64,000 nucleotides of DNA from Shewanella maritima (GCF_004295345.1 NZ_CP036200.1:434001-498000); one strand, 5' to 3'. Shown: positions 8,772-18,300, counted from the stretch's first letter. Notes: generated by a model not told the origin, from the letters alone. Translations and numbers: made by a program.

Positions 8772-9116
8772 ATGCCGCATTTTATAATGGACTGCTCTGC
8801 GGATGTCCTAAACAACCATGACGAACAGCACATCATCAAACAAATTCATTTGGTGGCAAACCAAACAGGGTTATTCGATGAGGGCGATATCAAGGTCAGG
8901 GTAAACGCTTATAACACCTATTTAGTTGGTAACAAGCAAGAGAGCTTTATCCATATTTTTGCTCATATCATGCAGGGGCGCACCATAGAGCAAAAAGCCG
9001 ATTTATCTCGCCAAATGGTGACAATGCTTACAAGTTTGTTCCCTGACACACCAAACATCGCAATGAATGTTAGCGACTTTGAAAAAGCAACCTACTGCAA
9101 TCGAGCGATGGTATAA
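8772..9116 (+). CDS. 5-carboxymethyl-2-hydroxymuconate isomerase-like tautomerase
   Basis: A 114-residue protein of the CHMI/HpaF branch of the tautomerase superfamily. It begins MPHFIMDCS, so removal of Met exposes the catalytic Pro1 of this family. The segment HIMQGRTIEQKADLSRQMV is the usual central region. Homologues isomerise 5-carboxymethyl-2-hydroxymuconate in homoprotocatechuate breakdown, but no other gene of that pathway is nearby, so the substrate here may differ. AAGGA precedes the ATG. The next gene starts at the base after its stop codon, so the two are translated from one transcript. Confidence 0.85.
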   Translation: MPHFIMDCSADVLNNHDEQHIIKQIHLVANQTGLFDEGDIKVRVNAYNTYLVGNKQESFIHIFAHIMQGRTIEQKADLSRQMVTMLTSLFPDTPNIAMNVSDFEKATYCNRAMV

Positions 9117-9710
9117 ATGAACTTTAACCCAATAAACTGTGACTCGATAAACGATGCTCCAATACATATAGAAACTGAGCGATTGTCGATCCGCTTAGTG
9201 ACTACGCTTGATAGCGCCGATTTATACAAGATTTACTCTGACCCAGAAGTCATGAAATATTGGAGCTGCCCACCTTTTACAAGTGAGTCACAAGCTACAG
9301 ATCTGGCACAAGCTGGTGAAACAAACTTTCACGCTGGGCAATCGCTGTTTCTGGGGATTGTCGATAAAGAGTCCAAAGAGTTAATTGGCACCCTTAGTGT
9401 TTTCAATATTCGTCAAGACTCACAACGCGCTGAAGTGGGTTATATCCTATCAAGGAAGTATTGGCATAAAGGGCTGATGTCAGAGGCATTTAGTGCACTG
9501 CTCGATTACTGCTTTGAACATTTACAATTGAACAGACTAGAAGCTGACATAGACCCAAACAATACTGCATCAGCAGCACTGCTAATAAAGCATGGCTTTA
9601 AGGCTGAAGGTTTGCTCAAGGAGCGTTGGATAGTGAATGGCAATGTTACCGATAGTGAGATTTATGGGTTACTGAGAGCGGACTTTAAAAAACTTAACTC
9701 AAAGGAGTAG
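9117..9710 (+). CDS. GNAT family N-acetyltransferase (RimJ/RimL-like)
   Basis: A 197-residue acetyltransferase of the RimJ/RimL/SpeG-like group that transfers acetyl from acetyl-CoA to an amine. It starts with the typical IETERLSIRLVTTLDSADLY, then SEAFSALLDYCFE, the N(N)TASAALLIKHGF acetyl-CoA segment and a final GLLR. No regulator or substrate gene points to a target. It sits directly after the tautomerase gene and two bases before the VOC gene, so the three appear to form one operon (8772-10078). Resistance-type and ribosomal-protein acetylation are both possible. Confidence 0.88.
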   Translation: MNFNPINCDSINDAPIHIETERLSIRLVTTLDSADLYKIYSDPEVMKYWSCPPFTSESQATDLAQAGETNFHAGQSLFLGIVDKESKELIGTLSVFNIRQDSQRAEVGYILSRKYWHKGLMSEAFSALLDYCFEHLQLNRLEADIDPNNTASAALLIKHGFKAEGLLKERWIVNGNVTDSEIYGLLRADFKKLNSKE

Positions 9711-9712
9711 TT

Positions 9713-10078
9713 ATGTTCGACCATGTCGTGTTTGGTGTACGTGACTTTGACAAAAGCAAAACCTTTTACCAAAAGGTTTTAGCTCCCATTGGCATCAAAA
9801 CGATTGCCGAAGATAAGCTTGGTATTGAACTTAGCGCCGATGGCAAATCGTCTTTATGTATCCGCCGTACACCTGAAGATAACCCAGCTCACCTTCACCT
9901 AGCCTTTGTAGCCCAAAGCCGCGAGCAAGTACAAAGCTTTCATCAAATCGCGCTGCAGATTGGTGCTAAAGATAATGGCGCTCCCGGAATACGCCCTAAC
10001 TATAGCGGCCAATATTACGCAGCCTATGTTGTTGACCCTGACGGACATAATATTGAAATGGTTTACCACCAAGAGTAG
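9713..10078 (+). CDS. VOC family protein (glyoxalase/bleomycin-resistance fold)
   Basis: A 121-residue single VOC module with two beta-alpha-beta-beta-beta repeats. It starts MFDHVVFGVRDFDKSKTFY and ends DPDGHNIEMVYH. His4, a mid-protein His (HLHLAF) and the final Glu in NIEMV are plausible metal ligands. Such proteins act on small electrophiles or bind antibiotics; the substrate cannot be read from sequence. AAGGAG precedes the ATG and overlaps the end of the acetyltransferase gene, showing tight coupling. No convincing terminator was found behind it. Confidence 0.88.
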   Translation: MFDHVVFGVRDFDKSKTFYQKVLAPIGIKTIAEDKLGIELSADGKSSLCIRRTPEDNPAHLHLAFVAQSREQVQSFHQIALQIGAKDNGAPGIRPNYSGQYYAAYVVDPDGHNIEMVYHQE

Positions 10079-10279
10079 CTAGAGCTTATATACTCGGAAA
10101 ACACTCACACAAAAAGTGCCAACTTGGCATTAAAATAAGTCTTTACGCTGAAGCCTGTGTGTTGCTGACAAACTTGCCCTTGTAGTATGTTGGAGCCTTA
10201 AGTTCTCAGCTATGTAGCAGTTAGCCACATGCTAGTCAGCCTCATATTGATTAGCCAAAAACACAGGAAGTTTAGCCCA

Positions 10280-11182
10280 ATGCTCCGTCAATCATTGTCC
10301 ATCACCCTACTCTGGTTATTGTCTTTTACCGCTTATAGCCAATCTGTTGTGTCTCTTAACACTGATATCAAATCCCTGCTAGATTCAAAACAAGCCACGG
10401 TTGGCGTATCGATTTGGGACCAGAATGCAAACCCTATTGTCGCGATAAACGCTGATAATCAGCTCCCTATGCAAAGTGTATTTAAGTTTCACTTGGCTGC
10501 GGCGGTGTTGCATCAAGTTGATCAAGGAAAATGGTCACTTGCAGACAAAATAACCATTACACCAGACGATCTAGACAATGGATTGTGGAGCCCAATTAGG
10601 AAGAAATACCCAACGGGTGCAGAACTAACCTTAGCCCAAGTCATTAAATATACGGTTGCAGTCAGCGACAACGTTGGCTGTGATGTACTAATTGGCATGT
10701 TAGGCGGCCCAAAAGTCCTCGAGCAGTACCTGCACCAAGCTGGCATTAAAGACATAGCGGTAAAGTACAACGAAGAGATGATGCAACAGGTTTGGCAGCG
10801 ACAATTTGATAACTGGACCACCGCCAATGGCGCAAATCAGGCTTTAAGCAAGCTATATGACAACAACGAGCAATTGCTATCCGCCACGAGTCACCGCTTT
10901 TTATGGGATGTCATGAAAAGCTCAAAAACGGGTAAAAACAAGATCCGCGCAGGTGTACGTCAAGGAACCATAGTTGCCCATAAAACCGGTTATTCTGGCA
11001 AGCATAATCAAACGGGTGTGATTGCTGCACATAACGACATAGGAATCGTATTCTTACCAAACGGTAGCCACTACTACATCAGCATTTTAGTCAGTGATTC
11101 TCGTGAAAGCAGCGACGACAGTCAAAAGATAATTGCCGATATTTCCAAACTAGCTTGGATGCATTTCAGCGCTGAAAACTAG
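10280..11182 (+). CDS. Class A beta-lactamase, PER/VEB-like (subclass A2)
   Basis: A 300-residue secreted serine beta-lactamase. A signal peptide covers about residues 1-20 (LLWLLSFTAYSQ). The SxxK motif is S66-V-F-K69, SDN is residues 129-131, the general base is probably E165 in KYNEEM, and the KTG box is residues 235-237 (HKTGYSG). The NEEMM...DNWTT stretch resembles the omega-loop and following region of PER/VEB/CfxA enzymes rather than TEM/SHV. I chose the ATG at 10280, which has AGGAAG about 10 bases upstream; an ATG 51 bases earlier has no ribosome-binding site and would bury the signal peptide. No mobile element or integron flanks it, so it may be an intrinsic chromosomal enzyme. Confidence 0.92.
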   Translation: MLRQSLSITLLWLLSFTAYSQSVVSLNTDIKSLLDSKQATVGVSIWDQNANPIVAINADNQLPMQSVFKFHLAAAVLHQVDQGKWSLADKITITPDDLDNGLWSPIRKKYPTGAELTLAQVIKYTVAVSDNVGCDVLIGMLGGPKVLEQYLHQAGIKDIAVKYNEEMMQQVWQRQFDNWTTANGANQALSKLYDNNEQLLSATSHRFLWDVMKSSKTGKNKIRAGVRQGTIVAHKTGYSGKHNQTGVIAAHNDIGIVFLPNGSHYYISILVSDSRESSDDSQKIIADISKLAWMHFSAEN

Positions 11183-11197
11183 TAGGTATTTCACATC

Positions 11198-11240
11198 TCA
11201 ATCTACGGCTAATGAGCAAAGCCTATGGCTTTTAGATTGA
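11198..11240. repeat. Inverted repeat between bla-like and tetR-like genes
   Basis: TCAATCTA and TAGATTGA form an 8-bp perfect outer stem. Inside it AAAGCC-TAT-GGCTTT forms a second 6-bp stem. It lies just past the beta-lactamase stop codon and between convergent genes, so it may act as a terminator, although the T-run is short. Confidence 0.35.
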
Positions 11241-11306
11241 ACGCGCTATTGCAACAATCTAAGTCGAGATAAGAGTAACGCTTGCTCAGATTGAACGAAC
11301 CTAAGC

Positions 11307-11891
11307 TCAGAAAGGATAATGCTTGAACATATCCTCAATTTTGTCTTTGAGCAGTGCTTTGTCAGCAGTTATTTTACCAAAGGTGCGTAAACCCGAAATT
11401 TGGATTTGTAGATGCTGAGCAAGCTCATCTGGGCTTTTGCCTTGGTTGACTTCGCCTGCTGCCTGCGCCTTAGCGATTAATGAGGCAAACGCCTCGGCGA
11501 TTTCACCAAGGTGACTTTTGGTGGTATCAACCAAATCCTGGTTATCTTCGGTAAGCTCACCCAAGGTTTTCGCTAACATACACATACCATTAGGAGCGGA
11601 GTTTTGGGTATCAACTACTTGAGACTTCACAAAGGCTTTAAGCGCAGCCAGTGGCGAGTCGTATTGTTCGACAAGCAGCTGTAACTCAGCCAGCCCCATA
11701 TCGGTGTAGTTTCTTAGTGCCTGTTTAAACAAGCCATCTTTGCTACCAAAGGCAGCGTAGATGCTACCAGGACGCATATCGATTTCATCCTGTAAATTAC
11801 GCATCGATGTCGCATGAAAGCCTTTCTTCCAATAAAGATTGGTTGCTTTATCAATCACTTCATCACGATCGAATTTTGCAGTTTTTGCCAT
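11307..11891 (-). CDS. TetR/AcrR family transcriptional regulator
   Basis: A 194-residue repressor. The N-terminal helix-turn-helix domain (about residues 8-52) reads VIDKATNLYWKKGFHATSMRNLQ then GSIYAAFGSKDGLFKQAL, typical of TetR. The C-terminal ligand domain is all-helical. I start it at 11891 (MAKTAKFDRDEV), because the longer frame from 11966 would begin inside an operator. A TTGAAC-N4-GTTCAA site lies 60 bases upstream of its start and two similar sites precede the divergent AhpD-like gene. It therefore probably represses itself and that operon. The inducer is unknown; the target genes suggest a thiol-reactive or oxidising compound. Confidence 0.9.
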   Translation of the reverse strand: MAKTAKFDRDEVIDKATNLYWKKGFHATSMRNLQDEIDMRPGSIYAAFGSKDGLFKQALRNYTDMGLAELQLLVEQYDSPLAALKAFVKSQVVDTQNSAPNGMCMLAKTLGELTEDNQDLVDTTKSHLGEIAEAFASLIAKAQAAGEVNQGKSPDELAQHLQIQISGLRTFGKITADKALLKDKIEDMFKHYPF

Positions 11892-11950
11892 TACTTGTTC
11901 TCTACACTGATTGTAGCTACGCAGATCAGAGCTATGTTGACTAGAGCCTT

Positions 11951-11966
11951 TTGAACTAACGTTCAA
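11951..11966. promoter_or_regulatory. TetR-type operator O1
   Basis: TTGAACTAACGTTCAA has perfect 6-base inverted half sites (TTGAAC / GTTCAA) around four bases. It is 60 bases upstream of the tetR-like start and shares its half sites with the two operators at 12108 and 12132. Confidence 0.65.
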
Positions 11967-12107
11967 TTATAGGTTCTCGTTCCCTTAAGGTAAACCCTAT
12001 GCAGCCGCAACCTCTACACCCAAAAGTTAATCCCACTACCAAATAAAAATTTTTATACGTGTTTATTCTCGAAAATTCATGTACATAGTCAGTCTCACCC
12101 CTTTATC

Positions 12108-12123
12108 TTGAACGATTGTTCAA
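12108..12123. promoter_or_regulatory. TetR-type operator O2
   Basis: TTGAACGATTGTTCAA carries the same TTGAAC/GTTCAA half sites as O1. Its centre is 24 bp from that of O3, so two dimers could bind on nearly the same face. It lies about 120 bases upstream of the AhpD-like gene. Confidence 0.7.
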
Positions 12124-12131
12124 AATAATTA

Positions 12132-12147
12132 TTGAACGATCGTTCAT
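12132..12147. promoter_or_regulatory. TetR-type operator O3
   Basis: TTGAACGATCGTTCAT has a perfect 14-bp palindromic core TGAACGATCGTTCA. It is the best of the three sites and lies about 95 bases upstream of the AhpD-like start. The rest of 11967-12239 holds no gene. Confidence 0.75.
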
Positions 12148-12239
12148 TTATATCTATAGTACATCACATCACCGAGGCAAAGCAGCAATGCCGCTTCACT
12201 CGACCTAAGTTAACCGTTTCAATAATTGGAGATTACAAC

Positions 12240-12788
12240 ATGAGCAATTTTACATTTCACACAGTAGAAACTGCACCAGAGAAAAGTAAGCCAATGCTAG
12301 AGGGTGCGCTAAAACAAATGGGCGCGGTACCAGGTTTGTATGCTGTTATGTCTGAATCGCCAGAGACACTGAAAGCGTATCAGCAACTGCACCAAGCATT
12401 TACTTCAACCTCATTTGATGCAGAAGAACTAACAGTGGTTTGGCAAACCATCAACGTAGAGCATGAATGTACATACTGCGTGCCGGCTCATACAGGTATC
12501 GCCCACTCGATGAAAGTAGACTCGGCGTTAACTGAAGCGCTACGTAACCAGCAACCTATGCCAAATGCAAAGCTACAAGCATTGCACGATTTTACGCTGG
12601 CGATGGTACGTGAGCGCGGCAATGTGTCAGAGGAGCAAATGGAAACATTTTTTGCAGCCGGTTACGGCCACAAACAAGTCATCGAAATCATTCTAGGTTT
12701 GTCACAAAAGGTAATCAGCAACTATGTCAACCATGTGGCTAAAACACCGGTTGACCCTATGTTTGAACAATTTGCCTGGACTAAATAA
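12240..12788 (+). CDS. Carboxymuconolactone decarboxylase / AhpD-like protein
   Basis: A 182-residue AhpD-fold protein. The redox signature E-x-x-C-x-x-C-x-x-x-H maps to residues around E74-H84 (EHECTYCVPAH), with C77 and C80 as the reactive pair. Such proteins act as thiol-dependent peroxidases or disulfide relays rather than true decarboxylases. The ATG at 12240 is preceded by GGAG; a longer frame begins within operator O3 and is unlikely. A DsbA-like oxidoreductase gene follows by 80 bases on the same strand, so a joint thiol-redox role controlled by the divergent TetR protein is likely. Confidence 0.9.
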   Translation: MSNFTFHTVETAPEKSKPMLEGALKQMGAVPGLYAVMSESPETLKAYQQLHQAFTSTSFDAEELTVVWQTINVEHECTYCVPAHTGIAHSMKVDSALTEALRNQQPMPNAKLQALHDFTLAMVRERGNVSEEQMETFFAAGYGHKQVIEIILGLSQKVISNYVNHVAKTPVDPMFEQFAWTK

Positions 12789-12868
12789 CTCGGATACTTC
12801 TATACGTAGCTTGCTCTTTATATTTATAAAGTCAGCAAGCTACTCCTTTACAGTTAAAAGGCTTAGCA

Positions 12869-13513
12869 ATGACCCAAAAAATCAAATTAGACATTATTTC
12901 AGATGTAGTCTGTCCGTGGTGCATTGTGGGCTATAACCACTTGAACGCTGCGATAGAGCAACTTGGCATACAAGATAAAGTCGAGATTGAATGGCATCCA
13001 TTTGAGCTAAATCCCGATATGCCGCCAGAAGGTGAAGAGTTACGCACCCATGTCGCTAGAAAGTACGGTGCATCACGAGCAGATAGTGATCGCGCGCGAG
13101 CAAATATTGCCGCCGCCGGCGCTAAATACGGTTTCGAGTTTAACTATTCTGACGATATGAAAATGGTCAATACCTTCGATGCCCACGTGCTACTTGATTA
13201 CGCCAAACAATTGGGTAAGCAAACGGATTTGAAAATGCGCTTGTTCGCCGCTTTCTTCACTGAAGCAAAAGACGTATCTGATCGTTCAGTGTTAATTGAA
13301 CAAGCAGCAGCTGTCGGAATTGATGCAGAGCAAGCACGCAACGCGCTCAACGATGAGCAGCTGCAACAAGCCGTGCGTCAGCAAGAGTCTCATTGGCAAC
13401 AACTTGGCATTAGCAGTGTGCCAACCGTGGTATTTAATCGCACTAGCGCACTTAATGGCGCTCATCCGCAAGAGACATTTGCTCAAGTGCTACAAGAGTT
13501 AGCTAAATCTTGA
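12869..13513 (+). CDS. DsbA-family oxidoreductase (FrnE-like)
   Basis: A 214-residue thioredoxin-fold protein without a signal peptide, so cytoplasmic. The active site CPWC is at residues 15-18, after KLDIISDVV. A helical insert follows, and the cis-Pro loop reads SSVPTVVF near residue 188. This architecture is that of FrnE and related DsbA-like isomerases. It probably works with the AhpD-like protein encoded just upstream in redox or detoxification chemistry, under the same TetR-type operators. The bidirectional terminator at 13595-13630 closes the unit. Confidence 0.9.
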   Translation: MTQKIKLDIISDVVCPWCIVGYNHLNAAIEQLGIQDKVEIEWHPFELNPDMPPEGEELRTHVARKYGASRADSDRARANIAAAGAKYGFEFNYSDDMKMVNTFDAHVLLDYAKQLGKQTDLKMRLFAAFFTEAKDVSDRSVLIEQAAAVGIDAEQARNALNDEQLQQAVRQQESHWQQLGISSVPTVVFNRTSALNGAHPQETFAQVLQELAKS

Positions 13514-13594
13514 AGCATGAGCCTTAAGGCGAAAAAAGTGTCAATCCTCAACTGAGCTAATACATCTGTGCTTGTACATCTGAGTTAGTCCAAA

Positions 13595-13630
13595 TAACAA
13601 AGCCCAACACTTATGTGCTGGGCTTTGTTA
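13595..13630. terminator. Bidirectional terminator between the DsbA-like gene and mepM
   Basis: A long hairpin, TAACAAAGCCCA...TGGGCTTTGTTA, with an extra CAC/GTG inner stem after one mismatch and a TTAT loop. It sits between convergent genes and has A-rich and T-rich flanks suitable for both directions. Confidence 0.75.
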
Positions 13631-13729
13631 TATAAAACTGAGCTAGTCCAAGTCATTGCAGTACTTCAGCCTAGTCTAGTTTAAAGCTTAGAGTTTAGAT
13701 TTTAGAGCTTTAAGCTTAGAACATGGAGC

Positions 13730-15013
13730 TTAGCCAAATGACATCATCATCTTGCGGCTACTTACAATCTGTTGGAACTCTTGTAACTGTTTCTTTGGCA
13801 ACACTTTGGCTTCAGCAATATTAGCTTTCATAGGATCTATGGGGCGACCATTTACATGAAACTCATAGTGTAAATGCGGCCCGGTTGATGCGCCGGTATT
13901 GCCAGTTAAAGCGATGACCTGCCCGCGCTTAACGCGCTGACCTTTACGCACTCTAAATTGCGATAAATGTAAATAACGAGTACGCACCTTATTGTCGTGC
14001 TCAATAACCACATATTTACCTGCAAAAGCATGGTTTTTCACCATAGTTACTACACCATCGCCTGGCGCAACCACTGGTGTGCCAATAGGTGTGGCAAAGT
14101 CTGTACCGTTATGCGGGCGCACGCGACCAGTGATTGGGTGTTTACGCTTTGGATTGAAGTGTGACGATAAACGATACTTACGTTTTAGCGGAATACGCTG
14201 AAAAGCGGGTGCTAAACTTTCGCCGTTTTCATCGTAAAAATTACCGTCTGAATGTTGAAACGCACTGACGTTACGAGAATACGCGTTAATCGTTACCCCT
14301 TGCACCTCAGTATTACCCGTAGGTACACCTTCAATAAACTGATCGTTCATCAAAACTTGAAAAGTATCCCCTGCTCTTAGCTCACGAGCAAAGTTGAACT
14401 TGGTCTTTAACAGATTATTGATGCGTTGAATTTCATTCGCATTCAATCCTGCTTTTTCAGCCGAGAGATAAAACGAGCCGTTAATCTCCCCGCCGATAAT
14501 ACGGTTTTGCCAAACACCTTCAGTAATGATGTCTTTCACTTCAAAGCTGCCATCATCTAAGCGGCTAAACACCACTTGTCTTGCGGCATTAAAGTACAGC
14601 TCAAGTTTTTGCAGCTCGCCAGCATCATTGTCCCAAAACTGTATGCGGTTACCTGGCATTAGCGTATCAAGCGCGAGGACTTCGAGATCCGCCTCAAGCA
14701 CCTTATACATGGTTTGATGGTCAATCCCAGCTTTTGAAAATAGTGAGCCAAGTGTGTCGCCAGGTGCTATCTCACGGCTAAAGATGGGGGCGCGAGTGGT
14801 TTCGACTTCTTCGATAAAATCAAGCTGACTCAGGTTGGGCAGTAGTTTTTCTAAATCCAACGCGACAGGAATACGTTTTACTTCAAACTCTTGAGTGGTT
14901 GGCATAAGCAAAGCTGCACCAACGAGAAGTACGCAGCTCATTAACGCTGCTTTTTGACGTTGTGAAAAATTGAATGGCAGTGGCGCCCAAGCCACTTTCT
15001 TGGTTGATTGCAA
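13730..15013 (-). CDS. mepM: M23 murein DD-endopeptidase, MepM-like
   Basis: A 427-residue envelope protein with a membrane anchor at about residues 22-39. An OapA/LysM-like domain follows near residues 70-125 (REIAPGDTLGSLFSKAG), and the C terminus is a LytM/M23 domain. Metal ligands are seen in HNGTDF and in HLHYEFHVNG. It should cut peptidoglycan cross-links during growth. The frame opens with TTG at 15013, with AGGG nine bases upstream; no ATG is placed before the anchor, so this start is accepted with some reserve. It is transcribed alone: terminators lie on both sides. Confidence 0.92.
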   Translation of the reverse strand: MQSTKKVAWAPLPFNFSQRQKAALMSCVLLVGAALLMPTTQEFEVKRIPVALDLEKLLPNLSQLDFIEEVETTRAPIFSREIAPGDTLGSLFSKAGIDHQTMYKVLEADLEVLALDTLMPGNRIQFWDNDAGELQKLELYFNAARQVVFSRLDDGSFEVKDIITEGVWQNRIIGGEINGSFYLSAEKAGLNANEIQRINNLLKTKFNFARELRAGDTFQVLMNDQFIEGVPTGNTEVQGVTINAYSRNVSAFQHSDGNFYDENGESLAPAFQRIPLKRKYRLSSHFNPKRKHPITGRVRPHNGTDFATPIGTPVVAPGDGVVTMVKNHAFAGKYVVIEHDNKVRTRYLHLSQFRVRKGQRVKRGQVIALTGNTGASTGPHLHYEFHVNGRPIDPMKANIAEAKVLPKKQLQEFQQIVSSRKMMMSFG

Positions 15014-15223
15014 AATGAGTTACCCTAAGCATGCTGCTTAACCACCCAACACTTATACCAAATGGTATTAACCTATGTAGCGCACAGCTAGTCGGCATAT
15101 TGAGTGGCAAATTTATTGTTGTATTTGCGGCGTAATCAAGGCGCGAGTTAGCAAAAATAAAACTCAAACACCTACAACAAATGATTATGCAGCGCGTATG
15201 TGCATATTATGCACTTTCTATTC
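15014..15223. other. Intergenic region with a repeat-like palindrome
   Basis: The gap between mepM and sbcC holds TTATACCAAATGGTATTAA at about 15054-15072, a near-perfect palindrome of the type scattered between genes in Shewanella and relatives. A G+C-richer stretch without open frames follows to about 15200. I cannot tell from one window whether it is dispersed. Confidence 0.35.
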
Positions 15224-15262
15224 AAAAAAATGCCGAATAGTTATATCAAACTATCGGCATTT
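15224..15262 (-). terminator. Terminator of sbcDC
   Basis: AAATGCCGA and TCGGCATTT form a 9-bp stem that continues, after one bulged A, into TAGTT/AACTA. On the minus strand seven U residues follow. It lies about 95 bases beyond the sbcC stop. Confidence 0.75.
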
Positions 15263-15354
15263 CACAAACTGTTTATTACGCTTTTATGAACTTCATCGCC
15301 CTGTTGATAAGGCTTGCAGCCACATTAGTAGCCACTAAATCGACAACGGCATCA

Positions 15355-18300
15355 TCAAGATGCTACTGCATATTGGCTTTGTAGTTTACTGACACCTAGG
15401 CCGTTCATTTTATGCACTTTTATCTGTACATCAATACGCTCTTTCATGGCTTCGACGTGGCTTATCACACCAATCATCTTGCCACTGGCATTTAAGCTAT
15501 CTAACGCATCCAGTGCAATATCCAACGTTGTGGCATCAAGCGTGCCAAAACCTTCATCAAGAAATAGCGACTCAATTTGAGTTTTATGACTCACGAGATC
15601 TGACAACGCTAACGCCAATGCCAGACTCACCAAAAAGCTCTCACCGCCTGACAAAGTGCGCGTATCGCGGCTTACATCACCTTGCCAAGTATCAATCACA
15701 GTCAGCTCTAACGTGGCACCGCTAACGGTCGCTAATTGATAGCGTCCATGCAGACGATTAAGCTGCCTGTTAGCCAATTCAACCAAATGCGCCAGGGTTA
15801 GCCCTTGCGCAAAACGGCGGAATTTATCACCTTTTTGTGAGCCAATGAGCGAGTGCAGCAAGGTAATATCATCATAATCTTGCTGGGCATAACTTAACTG
15901 CTTAATTAAGTCTGCTTGTTGCGCCCGCTGCTGTTTGTCTTGCTCTAACGCGTGCTCAGCTTGCCATAAGCGCTGACGACTGTCGGTGAGTTGCTGCTCT
16001 TGCTCGGCGGCTTGCTCAGTTAAGGTATCAAGCTCGGTTAGTTGATAATTATGCTCTTGCTGCAGCGTTTCAAGCTGTTGCTGCTTGCCATTAAGCTGCT
16101 CGACCTGTGCGCTCGCCTTGAGTTTGGTTTGCTCAAGGGCTTTGGTTTGCTCAGTTAACTGGGCAAATTCACTGTCACTCAGTCTAGCTGCGGTAAATGC
16201 GGCGATATCTGCAAACGGGCTTTGGCTTAACGCCTGCTGCCAGTCGTTACTGGCTTGCTCTTGCTGCGTTCTTACCTGCGTTAGTTGCTCAGTTAACACG
16301 TTGAGTTTCGAGCTTAACTGCTGGGCATTATCGTTAAGCTGACTTAACTTAGTTTGCATCGCATGCAGGCTTTGTTCCCTATCCGTTAATCCATCAAGGC
16401 TATGCTGCTTAGCAAGCAGAGCATCATCCGCTACTAACAATTGTTTACGCTGCATGCTGAGCTGATTAAGCGCTGAGTCTAATTGGCTCAAAGCCTCCGT
16501 TTGACTAGTTAGTTCCCGTTGTAATGTTGCAAGCTGCTGCGCTTGTTGCTGCTGTGTTTGTGAGAGCAACTGCTGCTCTTGCTCAAGCTTTAGTTTATTT
16601 GTCTGCGCTTGCTTCCAACTATTAAGACGGCTTTGCAACTCATCTAACCAATGCTTGGCTGTTGTAAGTTCTGGCATAGTCAGCTCGCAAGTCACCAGCT
16701 TGTTTTTAAGCTCGGTCATAACTTGCTCAAATTGATTGCTTAGCCGAGTAAATTCTTGCTGCAATTGCTGTAGCGTTTGCTGCTGGCCTTGTAACTGTTG
16801 CAGGTTAAGCTGTAATTGATTAAGCGTGCTGTTTCCTTGCTGCTCAAGCTGATGTTGCTGCTCTTTAACGCTGTTAAGCTGAGTTTGTAGCCCTTGCGCC
16901 TGCTCAATGGTAGCTGCTAGTGAAGCTTGCTCGTTTGCCTCGCCATCAAGCAGCGGTGCTAACTCACCACTGCCATCTGCAATTTGGCTTAGTTCAATGC
17001 TAATACCTAGCGTAGCTGTGTGCTCGGCCCATAACGTCTGAATTTGTGTTTGCTTGGAATGCAAAGCCTCAAGCTGCTGGTTTAACCCCTGAATACTGGC
17101 ATCTAATTTAGCTTGCAACTCACCATCAAGTTTGCCTTGTTGCATGATGTGCTCAAGCTCTTGCTCAAGTACATTCGCCCTAGTTTGATGCTCGCTCACA
17201 TCTAAAACCTGATATTGTTCGACTAACGGGTGCTCAATTGAGCCACACAGCGCACATGGCTGACCAGGCTGCAGCTTTTGCCGCTCACTAGCAAGGTCGG
17301 CGATTTTCTGCTCTTGCTGCACAATCAACTTTAAGTCTTCTAGTTGTTGCTTCTTGTCCTTCCATACACTGCGACTTTGATGCAATTGCCCTTTTACCGC
17401 CGCTAACTCACCTTGCTGCTTGGCAATGTCTTGGGTCAATGACGCAACCTGCGCTGCATTTTCAATATAAGCCTTGGCATTAGACTCTAATGCTAGGCGC
17501 ACACTTTGCTGCGCAATTAACTGCTGATAGCGAGTTTGCAGTTCAGTTACAGGCTGATTTTGCGTGATATTTTCAAGCTGCCTTTGCAGCTGCTCAGCTT
17601 GAACAATAAGCTGTTGTTTATTTTGCTCAAATGCGTCGATTTGCGGCTGCGCAGAGTCAATAGCTTGTTCAAGCTGCTGATTAGTCTGCACCAGCTTGTG
17701 TTGTTGCTGCTGGTTTTGCGCTTTAACATTTTCAAGCTGATTTAGTTGAGCAAACTGCGCTTGCCACGCGGCTAACTCTGTAGCGATAAGCTCTGCTTGG
17801 GGCAAGCTAGTTAGTGCTAGCTGAGTTTGCTCAAGCTTCTGCGTTAAATATTGCTGTTGCTGATTTTGCTCTTGCTTGAGCTTTTCACACTCACTAAGTT
17901 GCAGCTTGAGGTTATTCAGTACATCACCTTGCTGCGCCTGTTGCTGTTGTTGCTGGGCAATTTGGCTATCTAGCGGCAATACCTGAGTGTCGATTAACTC
18001 AACCAGTTCTTTATGGGCTTGCTTGGCTTGGTCAAACTGTTGCTGCGCTTGCTCTACAACGCCTTGCTCAGCAGACAACTGGCTTTGGCACTGAGTTAAC
18101 CCGTTTTTTGCCTGCTCGGTATCTTTAGTAAGCTGGTTTTGTTGCGACTCAAGCTGATTAAACTTGTCGTAAACTGGAGTCAAAGCAAGTGCGGGCTGGT
18201 GCAGAGCGAGGCGCTCAAAGTCTGGTTTAGCCTTAATTAGCGCCTGCTCAGCGGCTTTAAGCTCAATTTGCGCTTGCTGCTGGCTTTGCTGGTTTTCTTG

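Noticed and set aside
12132..12239. Longer frame for the AhpD-like protein starting in the operator
   Set aside because: It begins inside a TetR-type operator without a ribosome-binding site; ATG 12240 has GGAG and matches family length.
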